This document shows positions 14,421 to 19,839 of a DNA stretch of 60,259 nt, one piece after another. Source of the DNA: a virus; IMG/VR virus record IMGVR_UViG_3300010316_001058, positions 1 through 60,259 of that record. One strand, written 5' to 3'. A program made the position numbers and the translations under genes. Every line of letters starts with the position of its first letter. Position 1 is the first letter of the stretch. The notes under the pieces were generated by a model. It saw nothing but the letters and a program-made list of their open reading frames with translations, had not been told where the DNA came from and ran no database searches.

Positions 14421-14702
14421 ATGTCGATGATGGACTACTACCTCTACTATGACGAAGATCAGGACTGTGCTGAAGAGGCAATGCCCGAGCACACGCCTGT
14501 TGAGCCTGTGCACCTGTTGGAACTGTATCAACGTGGTCTGCTCCAGCTGCGCGAAGTGTTCAGTCACCGGGGGTGGCATCACAAGCTCACGCTGATGCAG
14601 TGGACAGACACTGGCGACGAGTATAACGCTCAGATGTGGGACGGGCCCACGGGCGAAGAATATGGGTGTCACGATGTTGAAAAATACAATGAATGGGGTT
14701 GA
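14421..14702 (+). CDS. Acidic early protein, 93 aa
   Basis: MSMMDYYLYYDEDQDCAEEAMPEH, then ELYQRGLLQLREVFSHRGWHHKLTL. Its stop TGA is inside the -35 (TTGACA) of the next promoter, so the last codons and promoter are the same DNA. No family recognised. Confidence 0.75.
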   Translation: MSMMDYYLYYDEDQDCAEEAMPEHTPVEPVHLLELYQRGLLQLREVFSHRGWHHKLTLMQWTDTGDEYNAQMWDGPTGEEYGCHDVEKYNEWG

Positions 14703-14727
14703 CACGCTGCTCAACTCCTGCTATAAC
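14699..14727 (+). promoter_or_regulatory. Array promoter 16
   Basis: TTGACA-N17-TATAAC. Nearly identical to promoter 15 but without the upstream arm. Confidence 0.9.
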
Positions 14728-14758
14728 TAACACATAGGGCAACAAAGAGGACTACACT

Positions 14759-15001
14759 ATGAGCCATATGACTGCACTGAAAGAAATGTTTCCGCGCACA
14801 GACAACACCCGTCACTCCGCGTTCTGCGAGCGTGTTCCAATGGACCTATTTGAAGCAATGGAATCCGAACTGCGCACAGAGATGCGAGCAAAGGGCTACC
14901 GTGCCATGTATCGCGGTCCGCGTGTGAGCAACGATACCCGCGGCATTCCTTCAATGACACGGCGCTGCGATGCGACTCACGTGTTGCTGTATCGCAAATA
15001 A
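14759..15001 (+). CDS. Basic early protein, 80 aa
   Basis: MSHMTALKEMFPRTDNTRHSAF, with a helical middle (DLFEAMESELRTEMRAKGYR) and a basic C-terminus. In contrast to most neighbours it is basic. No family recognised. Confidence 0.75.
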   Translation: MSHMTALKEMFPRTDNTRHSAFCERVPMDLFEAMESELRTEMRAKGYRAMYRGPRVSNDTRGIPSMTRRCDATHVLLYRK

Positions 15002-15005
15002 ATGG

Positions 15006-15034
15006 TTGACACAGCCTAAGGGTTGTGCTATATT
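15006..15034 (+). promoter_or_regulatory. Array promoter 17
   Basis: TTGACA-N17-TATATT. Imperfect dyad ACAGCC...GGTTGT. Leader diverged (GTAGACAGAAACAC). Confidence 0.85.
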
Positions 15035-15075
15035 AAACAAGTAGACAGAAACACAGTGTAGAGGGAATATACACA

Positions 15076-15501
15076 ATGGGAACTCGTTCAACAATCGCAA
15101 TTGAAAACGCAGACGGCACAGTCACTGGCATCTATTGTCACTGGGATGGCTACCTCAGCAACAACGGCCGTATCCTGCAAGAGAACTACACAGACGAAGC
15201 TAAGGTGCGTGAACTGATCGCACTAGGCGACCTTAGCAGCTTGGGCGAGACTGTTGGCACCAAGCACAGCTTCGACAATGCTCCTCGCAACGAGTGCAAC
15301 GCTTACGGGCGCGATCGCGGCGAGAAGGATGTGGGTCCTGCGAGCTATGACACCTACGCAAACTTCCTTGACGTGATGGGGCAGGAGTTCGACTACTTGT
15401 TTGTGCCCGGCAAGGGCTGGCAAGTGCGCTACTTTGGCGAGTGGGAAAATACCGAAAGCCCGCTTGCAGAAGCACTGGTTAAGGACGCAGAAGAAGCGTA
15501 A
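15076..15501 (+). CDS. Conserved phage protein, MGTRSTIA family (141 aa)
   Basis: MGTRSTIAIENADGTVTGIYCHWDG, with WDGY-LSNNGRIL, LIALGDLSSLGE and a Gly-rich middle. This family occurs in very many tailed phages and some bacteria. It has no assigned function and is never essential in the cases I know of. Length and motif order are complete. Confidence 0.9.
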   Translation: MGTRSTIAIENADGTVTGIYCHWDGYLSNNGRILQENYTDEAKVRELIALGDLSSLGETVGTKHSFDNAPRNECNAYGRDRGEKDVGPASYDTYANFLDVMGQEFDYLFVPGKGWQVRYFGEWENTESPLAEALVKDAEEA

Positions 15502-15530
15502 GGCCGCGCTGCTATATATACACAAGCAGG

Positions 15531-15559
15531 TTGACAGAACGATCTGCTTGTGTTATACT
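15531..15559 (+). promoter_or_regulatory. Array promoter 18
   Basis: TTGACA-N17-TATACT. ACACAAGCAG (15520-15529) and CTGCTTGTGT (15544-15553) make a 10-bp inverted repeat around the -35, a strong operator candidate. Confidence 0.9.
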
Positions 15560-15577
15560 AAACGCACAACAAAGGTA

Positions 15578-16123
15578 ATGGAGGGTAGTACCATACCAAA
15601 TTGGAATTCGAATGTAATCATCATTGATGGACCTGCGGATAAGATCCGTGCGCTGTGGGACGCTGCACAACCTGCAGAAGGCAACGACGGCTCACTGCTG
15701 GAAGCAATGGCGCCCATCGGCGAGTGGGACTACGATACTGCTGTTACTGCTTGGGGCACCAAGTGGGATGTGTCGATGGAAGGGCTTCAGCTCATTGAAG
15801 GCGGCGACGGCACTGCGAGCATTCAGGGCTATGCTGACTCAGCTTGGGGCCCGCCCATTGAAGCGTTCCAGACCTATGCTGCGGCCAACGACGATGTGTT
15901 CCTGTCGCTGAAATACTTTGAACCCGGTATGAGCTTTATCGGACAGTGGGATTCAGAAGCAGGTGACGACTACTGGGAAGACGTGGGCAGCTTGCTGGAG
16001 ACTACTGCTGAGTCTGATCCGTTCCTTTACGAGCTTATGGAAGAGTTCGACGTGTGGGGTTGGTTTGACGACGAGGAAGAGGAAGACGAGACTGCTGAAG
16101 AGATCGAACTTAGCGAAGAATAA
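15578..16123 (+). CDS. YubB/DUF1281-like protein with altered start
   Basis: 181 residues. PNWNSNVIIIDGPADKIRALW resembles the family opening MPNWCxNxLxVxG of ferredoxin-fold YubB-like proteins. Here the codon before CCAAATTGG is ATA (15593-15595), not ATG. GGAGGG sits 7 nt before it, so the ancestral start seems to have mutated and translation may now begin at ATG 15578, adding MEGST. The C-terminus is extremely acidic (DDEEEEDETAEEIELSEE). The conserved Cys of the family is Asn here. Confidence 0.75.
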   Translation: MEGSTIPNWNSNVIIIDGPADKIRALWDAAQPAEGNDGSLLEAMAPIGEWDYDTAVTAWGTKWDVSMEGLQLIEGGDGTASIQGYADSAWGPPIEAFQTYAAANDDVFLSLKYFEPGMSFIGQWDSEAGDDYWEDVGSLLETTAESDPFLYELMEEFDVWGWFDDEEEEDETAEEIELSEE

Positions 16124-16126
16124 TGG

Positions 16127-16155
16127 TTGACACTAGGCCCTCCTTATGCTATTTT
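16127..16155 (+). promoter_or_regulatory. Array promoter 19 with operator reaching the ribosome site
   Basis: TTGACA-N17-TATTTT. GCCCTCCTT (16137-16145) and AAGGAGGGC (16169-16177) form a 9-bp inverted repeat. The right arm is the Shine-Dalgarno of the next gene. Confidence 0.85.
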
Positions 16156-16182
16156 GTATAAGTAACGCAAGGAGGGCATCAA

Positions 16183-16332
16183 ATGCGCATCACAATCAAA
16201 GCTGAAGACATCACTGTTCGCAACCGTGCTTATGGCGAGGCACGTTCGCAAGGGCGTCTTGCTACTCGCAGCATCTGCGACAAGACCAAATATCGCCGCA
16301 AAGAAAAACACAAAAAGAAGTTGACAGACTAG
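16183..16332 (+). CDS. Small basic early protein, 49 aa
   Basis: MRITIKAEDITVRNRAYGEARSQGR and a Lys/Arg-rich end (KYRRKEKHKKK). It is unlike the acidic neighbours. The last four codons (LTD stop) are the -35 region of the next promoter. Confidence 0.7.
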   Translation: MRITIKAEDITVRNRAYGEARSQGRLATRSICDKTKYRRKEKHKKKLTD

Positions 16333-16349
16333 GCCCTAGGTGCTATAAC
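16321..16349 (+). promoter_or_regulatory. Array promoter 20
   Basis: TTGACA-N17-TATAAC, inside the end of the basic 49-aa gene. Dyad CTAGG-CCCTAG. Confidence 0.85.
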
Positions 16350-16378
16350 TAACACATAAGCAACGAGAGGGACACAAG

Positions 16379-16594
16379 ATGCTTTACGTAGATGTTAAGA
16401 CTGTAACTGCAACTGAAGACGGTTTGTTTACTGTGGTACTTGCGTGTGACGGCGTAGAGGTGCAGTGCGAAGGCGTAGCGTGGTTTGACGCAGCATACGA
16501 CGAAGACGAGCTGATAGCAGTGTTTGAAGAATGGCAAGACTTGGCGCTTGAGCCCGAAGAAGGCTATACTTTTGTAGGCGAAACAGTATTGTAA
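16379..16594 (+). CDS. Acidic early protein, 71 aa
   Basis: MLYVDVKTVTATEDGLFTVVLACDGVEV, a beta-rich start, then an acidic helical part (FDAAYDEDELIAVFEEW). GAGAGGGACACAAG ribosome site. No family recognised. Confidence 0.75.
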   Translation: MLYVDVKTVTATEDGLFTVVLACDGVEVQCEGVAWFDAAYDEDELIAVFEEWQDLALEPEEGYTFVGETVL

Positions 16595-16600
16595 AAAAAT

Positions 16601-16648
16601 AGCAGTGCAGGCAAAATAACGCTTGCACTGCTCGTCATATGCTATAAC
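16601..16648 (+). promoter_or_regulatory. Array promoter 21 with degenerate -35 and upstream hairpin
   Basis: -10 TATAAC at 16643-16648 and leader AGGGCAACA are intact, but no TTGACA at the right place. AGCAGTGCA (16601-16609) and TGCACTGCT (16624-16632) form a 9-bp inverted repeat that replaces it and could act as a terminator hairpin or operator. Confidence 0.6.
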
Positions 16649-16677
16649 TAACACATAGGGCAACACACAGAAGGAAC

Positions 16678-16706
16678 TACACAATGGCACCGAAAGGTGC
16701 TATTGT
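16678..16706 (+). promoter_or_regulatory. Array promoter 22, -35 destroyed
   Basis: TACACA instead of TTGACA, spacer and TATTGT as promoter 1. It starts right after the ribosome site of promoter 21, as if the gene between the two promoters had been deleted. Confidence 0.65.
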
Positions 16707-16734
16707 TATTGTATAGGCAAACAAGGAGACGACG

Positions 16735-16890
16735 ATGACTAATGAGTATGTTGCGGAGCGGGTCAAGCGGTTGCTAGCGAACGAGATTGAAGACAACGAG
16801 ACTGAGATGGAGATGCTGACTGTGCTGCCCGATGGCTCACTTAAGGTGTATGGCTTCACTGGCGAAGCTGTTATAATTAATTTCAAATAA
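16735..16890 (+). CDS. Acidic early protein, 51 aa
   Basis: MTNEYVAERVKRLLANEIEDNETEMEML, helix then strands (LTVLPDGSLKVYGFTGEAVIINFK). AAGGAGACGACG ribosome site. No family recognised. Confidence 0.75.
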   Translation: MTNEYVAERVKRLLANEIEDNETEMEMLTVLPDGSLKVYGFTGEAVIINFK

Positions 16891-16894
16891 GGGG

Positions 16895-16923
16895 TTGACA
16901 TTGGCACCAAAGGGTGCTATATT
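16895..16923 (+). promoter_or_regulatory. Array promoter 23
   Basis: TTGACA-N17-TATATT. GCACC-AAAG-GGTGC. Leader AGGGCAAAC. Confidence 0.9.
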
Positions 16924-16959
16924 AAGTTATAGGGCAAACAAACAAAGAGGGACTACACA

Positions 16960-17175
16960 ATGGCTAACATGAGCTACTGCCGCTTCCAAAACACTGTACA
17001 AGATCTTCAGGATTGCTTCTACGCAATCGAAGAAGCTATTGAGCAGGGCGAGAGCATGGATCTTAGTGATGATGAGAAGCGCGCCTTCAATCGCATGTTC
17101 AACTTGATGGAGGACATGATGCCGATGATGGAAGCAGTCACTGAGCTCGAAGATGAGTTGGAGGCTGCTGAATGA
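16960..17175 (+). CDS. Conserved phage protein, MANMSYCRF family (71 aa)
   Basis: MANMSYCRFQNTVQDLQDCF followed by an acidic helix pair with several Met. The signature MANMSYCRFxNTxxDLxDC is familiar from many phage genomes. Function unknown. It overlaps the next gene by ATGA, indicating coupling. Confidence 0.85.
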   Translation: MANMSYCRFQNTVQDLQDCFYAIEEAIEQGESMDLSDDEKRAFNRMFNLMEDMMPMMEAVTELEDELEAAE

Positions 17176-17363
17176 GCTGGGACCGCACAGGGGAGAGTGT
17201 CACTGGCGCATACCTTGAACAGTTCGACTTCACAGGCGTCGTTGAGTCGTCGCGTGTGACCTATGGTGGAGCAATTCAGCACACCATCTTACTTGGTAAT
17301 GAAATTATTGTATTCGATGTGGCGCGTGAACGCCTGTTGGTACTTGAAGGAGACTTGAAATGA
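17172..17363 (+). CDS. Early protein, 63 aa
   Basis: MSWDRTGESVTGAYLEQFDFTGVVES, beta-rich with FDVARERLLVLEGDLK at the end. The pattern GxVExSRVxYGG resembles short beta-barrel phage proteins. Coupled to both neighbours by overlapping stop/start codons. Confidence 0.75.
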   Translation: MSWDRTGESVTGAYLEQFDFTGVVESSRVTYGGAIQHTILLGNEIIVFDVARERLLVLEGDLK

Positions 17364-17431
17364 TTACTGCACTTATCGGTATGTTCGCTATCCCCTTGAT
17401 GCCCGTTGCTATCGGAATGGTGTATGCTTAA
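17360..17431 (+). CDS. Tiny membrane peptide, 23 aa
   Basis: MITALIGMFAIPLMPVAIGMVYA is one hydrophobic helix. GAAGGAGA lies at ideal distance and ATG overlaps the previous TGA. It is too short to judge by homology, but the ribosome site and coupling favour expression. Confidence 0.55.
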   Translation: MITALIGMFAIPLMPVAIGMVYA

Positions 17432-17477
17432 CATCCGCGGCGCCGAGCACCGTGCGATCTACGACAGCATTCCTTAA
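17424..17477 (+). CDS. Possible 17-aa peptide
   Basis: MLNIRGAEHRAIYDSIP, overlapping the membrane peptide stop. No own ribosome site. Listed only because all stop/start overlaps in this run are coupled. Confidence 0.3.
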   Translation: MLNIRGAEHRAIYDSIP

Positions 17478-17486
17478 ACAAAATGG

Positions 17487-17515
17487 TTGACAATGGCACC
17501 GAAAGGTGCTATTGT
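17487..17515 (+). promoter_or_regulatory. Array promoter 24
   Basis: TTGACA-N17-TATTGT, spacer as promoter 1. Leader AGGGCAAACAAG, exact complement of RNA loop 3. Confidence 0.9.
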
Positions 17516-17552
17516 TATTGTATAGGGCAAACAAGCTAAAGGAGTTTAGCAC

Positions 17553-17840
17553 ATGGGACGCAAGACAATTGAAGTTGGCAAGCTGTTGAAGATTGCAAAT
17601 AACTTCCTCGCAGCAGAAGCAACAACCGCCGAAGAGCGCGAAGGCGTCTGTTCTATCATCGAAGCGGCGCTGTTCGAAAGCGGCAACTATGAAGGCTTCC
17701 GCTACCTCGAGCAAGAGCATCACGCAGACGGCACGTTGAAGACATTGGGCTGCGGCTCACGACGCTATTACTTCACTAACAAGGTCACGCAAGAAGCCTT
17801 TGCCGCCGAAGACCGTAACATCAACAAGATTCGCGTGTAA
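17553..17840 (+). CDS. Conserved phage protein, 95 aa
   Basis: KLLKIANNFLAAEATTAEEREGVCSIIEAALF and NYEGFRYLEQE...CGSRRYYF follow a pattern I recognise from small conserved proteins of several phage groups (helical start, G-NY-GF-YL, then RRYY). Ribosome site CTAAAGGAGTTTAGC, with flanking arms that can pair (CTAAA/TTTAG). Confidence 0.8.
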   Translation: MGRKTIEVGKLLKIANNFLAAEATTAEEREGVCSIIEAALFESGNYEGFRYLEQEHHADGTLKTLGCGSRRYYFTNKVTQEAFAAEDRNINKIRV

Positions 17841-17844
17841 GAGG

Positions 17845-17872
17845 TTGACAGCAGCCGCAGAGATGCTATTAT
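17845..17872 (+). promoter_or_regulatory. Array promoter 25
   Basis: TTGACA, 16-nt spacer, TATTAT. No clear dyad. Leader diverged (GTAGACAACAAAG). Confidence 0.85.
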
Positions 17873-17902
17873 AAACAAGTAGACAACAAAGAGGGTACTT
17901 AT

Positions 17903-18103
17903 ATGTCGACTATCGAACAACGAGCTGACTGGGCAATGGCCGCAGCGGACAACATCGATCGCAACCTTGCTGACGCAGTGGACGGCGACCTCGACAACAT
18001 CCAAGAACATATGTACACCTTAGCGCACGACGGCGCAGTGGATGCCGGCGCTACAATGGAAGACGCAACAGAAATCGCAATCATGCTAGCAGGAGAACAA
18101 TAA
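17903..18103 (+). CDS. Early protein, 66 aa
   Basis: MSTIEQRADWAMAAADNIDRNLADAV, helical and acidic. Stop overlaps the next ATG (TAATG). Confidence 0.75.
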   Translation: MSTIEQRADWAMAAADNIDRNLADAVDGDLDNIQEHMYTLAHDGAVDAGATMEDATEIAIMLAGEQ

Positions 18104-18291
18104 TGTTTACAGTTTACTTTGCCCGTGGGTACTTCAACGAAGAGATCGTGGCTACATGCCGCACAGAAGAAGCAGCAGTTGCCCGAGCAGACGAAGAGTT
18201 TGCTAACGGTAGCCGCGACATTGAGGTCTACGATAGCGCAGGTGTGTGCATCTACGTAGCCGACGAAGAAGTGTTGTTCGACGAATATTAA
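18103..18291 (+). CDS. Early protein, 62 aa
   Basis: MFTVYFARGYFNEEIVATCRTEEAAVARADEEF, ending VYDSAGVCIYVADEEVLFDEY. Alpha/beta pattern, acidic. AGGAGAACAATA precedes the start and TAATG couples it to the gene before. No family recognised. Confidence 0.75.
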   Translation: MFTVYFARGYFNEEIVATCRTEEAAVARADEEFANGSRDIEVYDSAGVCIYVADEEVLFDEY

Positions 18292-18294
18292 TGG

Positions 18295-18323
18295 TTGACA
18301 GCCACTAGTGATCGTGCTATATT
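18295..18323 (+). promoter_or_regulatory. Array promoter 26
   Basis: TTGACA-N17-TATATT. Palindrome CACTAGTG in the spacer. Confidence 0.9.
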
Positions 18324-18359
18324 AAGTTATAGGCAAACAAACAAAGAGGGTACTACACA

Positions 18360-18644
18360 ATGTCAAATGTACGCACAGCAATCCAAGCAATCCGCGGTAT
18401 GAGCAACGACGAGATCAATGAGATCATGGAAGCGATCCGGCTCCAGCGTAACTTTAACTCAAAGGACGCTGTGCGTTCGTTTATGGTCGGCGACACTGTC
18501 AAATTCAACGCTGGTCCACGCCGCGGTATGCGCTACGGCACTGTTACCAAAGTCAACATCAAAAACATCAAGGTGCGCACCACAGACGGTGCCAACTGGA
18601 ATGTTGCTGCTACGCTGCTGGAACAGGATACTTCCAAAGCGTAA
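18360..18644 (+). CDS. KOW-like early protein, 94 aa
   Basis: Helical N-terminus (VRTAIQAIRGMSNDEINEIMEAI) joined to a beta-barrel module with VGDTVKFNAGPRRGMRYGTVTKVNIKN, a pattern like KOW/SH3 nucleic-acid-binding units and of a type I recognise in phages. The size and the VGDxVxF start of the barrel fit. Function unknown; RNA or ribosome binding is possible. Confidence 0.8.
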   Translation: MSNVRTAIQAIRGMSNDEINEIMEAIRLQRNFNSKDAVRSFMVGDTVKFNAGPRRGMRYGTVTKVNIKNIKVRTTDGANWNVAATLLEQDTSKA

Positions 18645-18653
18645 CACATCACC

Positions 18654-18673
18654 AGCAGGGCTTAGGCCCTGCT
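18654..18673 (+). terminator. Hairpin AGCAGGGC-TTAG-GCCCTGCT
   Basis: Perfect 8-bp stem with 4-nt loop just after the KOW-like gene. No U-tract follows, so it may be a processing or stability element. Confidence 0.5.
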
Positions 18674-18705
18674 TCACCGCCGATATCATAACTAGGAGAG
18701 AACAG

Positions 18706-18876
18706 ATGTCAAAGAGTATTGTTAATCAGATTACCTCAATGAGCGAACGGCGGATCGAACAACTGGCAGCATCACTTTACGCTGCTGACCCAGCACAGGC
18801 AATGGCACTGGCCAAAGCGATTGGGTTCGAAGATATGGAAGCCATGCTAGACAGCCGGGAGGGTGTTGCGGTATAA
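18706..18876 (+). CDS. Early protein, 56 aa
   Basis: MSKSIVNQITSMSERRIEQLAASLYAADP, helical, ending LDSREGVAV. AGGAGAGAACAG gives the start. It immediately precedes the tRNA cluster. No family recognised. Confidence 0.7.
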   Translation: MSKSIVNQITSMSERRIEQLAASLYAADPAQAMALAKAIGFEDMEAMLDSREGVAV

Positions 18877-18885
18877 ATAGACTAC

Positions 18886-18962
18886 GCTCCAGTAGCACAA
18901 TTGGTTAGTGCATTCCGCTCATAACGGAACGGTTGTAGGTTCAAGTCCTACCTGGAGCACCA
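18886..18962 (+). tRNA. tRNA with CAT anticodon (Met, or Ile if lysidine-modified)
   Basis: Full cloverleaf: acceptor GCTCCAG/CTGGAGC, anticodon loop CTCATAA on stem TTCCG/CGGAA, T-arm with GGTTCAAGTCC, encoded CCA at 18960-18962. G1-C72 argues against an initiator. Confidence 0.9.
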
Positions 18963-18965
18963 TAC

Positions 18966-19049
18966 GCCCCCTTGGTGGAATGGTAGACGCGGGAGACTTA
19001 AAATCTCCTTCCTTAGGGAGTGCCAGTTCGAGTCTGGCAGGGGGCACCA
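18966..19049 (+). tRNA. tRNA-Leu (TAA)
   Basis: Acceptor GCCCCCT/AGGGGGC, long variable arm (CCTTCCTTAGGGAGT), anticodon loop CTTAAAA giving TAA, T-arm GTTCGAGTC, encoded CCA. 84 nt as expected for class II. Confidence 0.92.
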
Positions 19050-19057
19050 TAGTTAAC

Positions 19058-19118
19058 GGATCCTTAGCTCAGCTGGGGAAGAATATATTTGATGGACCCT
19101 TAGCTCAGCTGGTGAGCT
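19058..19118 (+). pseudogene. Two tRNA 5'-half fragments
   Basis: GGATCCTTAGCTCAGCTGG (19058) and GGACCCTTAGCTCAGCTGG (19094) are the acceptor 5' strand and D-arm of tRNAs, without the remaining parts. They look like remnants of lost tRNA genes. Confidence 0.75.
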
Positions 19119-19142
19119 ATTGAAGCGTAGAATACATATGCT

Positions 19143-19219
19143 GTCTCCGTGGCACAACTGGACAGCGCAAGGCACTTCTAATGCCTAGGTTGGGGGTTCG
19201 AGTCCCTCCGGGGACACCA
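19143..19219 (+). tRNA. tRNA-Arg (TCT)
   Basis: Acceptor GTCTCCG/CGGGGAC (one G-U), anticodon loop CTTCTAA giving TCT, T-arm GGTTCGAGTCC, CCA encoded. A 12-bp inverted repeat, AGAATACATATG (19129-19140) and CATATGTATTCT (19218-19229), encloses the gene and overlaps the CCA. Confidence 0.92.
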
Positions 19220-19264
19220 TATGTATTCTTCGATCAAAAAGTACTCTTCCTGCTAACTTTTCGG

Positions 19265-19293
19265 TTGACATCGGTATCAATCAGTGCTATAAC
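19265..19293 (+). promoter_or_regulatory. Array promoter 27
   Basis: TTGACA-N17-TATAAC. Spacer dyad degenerate (GGTATCAATCAGTGC). Leader AGGCAAAC. Confidence 0.85.
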
Positions 19294-19326
19294 TAATGTA
19301 TAGGCAAACAAACAAAGGGTAGCAAG

Positions 19327-19515
19327 ATGACAGCAACAGAAAAAGCAATGGCAGCAGAATTGGAGATCAGTAAGTGCCTCGAGGCACTTACTGATCTCCA
19401 GCTGCTTACCGCTATGGAAGCACTCGACAGTGACCCAGCGCCGCAGCATGTTAAAGATCTTATCATGCGCAAAATCAACAGCATTATGAATGTGCGTATT
19501 GGATTGGAGGCGTAA
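19327..19515 (+). CDS. Early protein, 62 aa, with 40-bp palindrome in its gene
   Basis: MTATEKAMAAELEISKCLEALTD, helical. Codons 12-25 are written by a perfect 40-bp palindrome (19361-19400), arm TGGAGATCAGTAAGTGCCTC. It may be a genuine symmetric helix coding segment, an operator or an insertion of palindromic DNA. Followed closely by the zinc-ribbon gene. Confidence 0.65.
   Translation: MTATEKAMAAELEISKCLEALTDLQLLTAMEALDSDPAPQHVKDLIMRKINSIMNVRIGLEA
19361..19400 (+). repeat. Perfect 40-bp palindrome
   Basis: Two 20-nt arms without a spacer, inside a coding region. In mRNA it would form a 20-bp hairpin with no loop apart from the fold itself. Confidence 0.95.
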
Positions 19516-19516
19516 G

Positions 19517-19780
19517 ATGGCAACGTGTCCAGAGTGCTTTGAACGCAAACCGTTTTGGGCTCGTCGTTGCCATAGTTGCAACGAAGAGATTGGATTCTTG
19601 CGTCAGCTATATACTCAGTGGGTGATCCTTACAGTGACCTTTGGGTCTATGTGGGTGTTCTATGCTGCGTTCGCAGGCGGCGTTTGGCATGCATTGTTCT
19701 GGAGCCTAGTTTGGGTGCTTGGTCCACTCATCATTGCGTTTCCGTTCATATTCATCTATTTTCTAAAGTTTGCAAAATAA
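19517..19780 (+). CDS. Zinc-ribbon membrane protein, 87 aa
   Basis: MATCPECFERKPFWARRCHSC is a four-cysteine zinc ribbon (CPEC...CHSC). After a short linker come two hydrophobic helices (about residues 32-55 and 58-82), ending in FLKFAK. The start ATG 19517 has GGAGG 8 nt upstream. The arrangement of a cytoplasmic zinc ribbon plus a TM hairpin is common in small bacterial proteins. Role unknown; a membrane-targeting partner is possible. Confidence 0.75.
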   Translation: MATCPECFERKPFWARRCHSCNEEIGFLRQLYTQWVILTVTFGSMWVFYAAFAGGVWHALFWSLVWVLGPLIIAFPFIFIYFLKFAK

Positions 19781-19784
19781 ACGG

Positions 19785-19812
19785 TTGACACTAGCGCGTT
19801 AGGTGCTATACT
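19785..19812 (+). promoter_or_regulatory. Array promoter 28
   Basis: TTGACA, 16-nt spacer, TATACT. Dyad CTA-GCGCGT-TAG. Leader AAGCAAAG. Drives the AAA+ gene. Confidence 0.85.
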
Positions 19813-19839
19813 AAACAAGTAAGCAAAGAAGGGCAACGT

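Noticed and set aside
15401-15577. N-terminal extension of the YubB-like gene
   Set aside because: Crosses its own promoter and the end of the previous gene; family begins at PNW.
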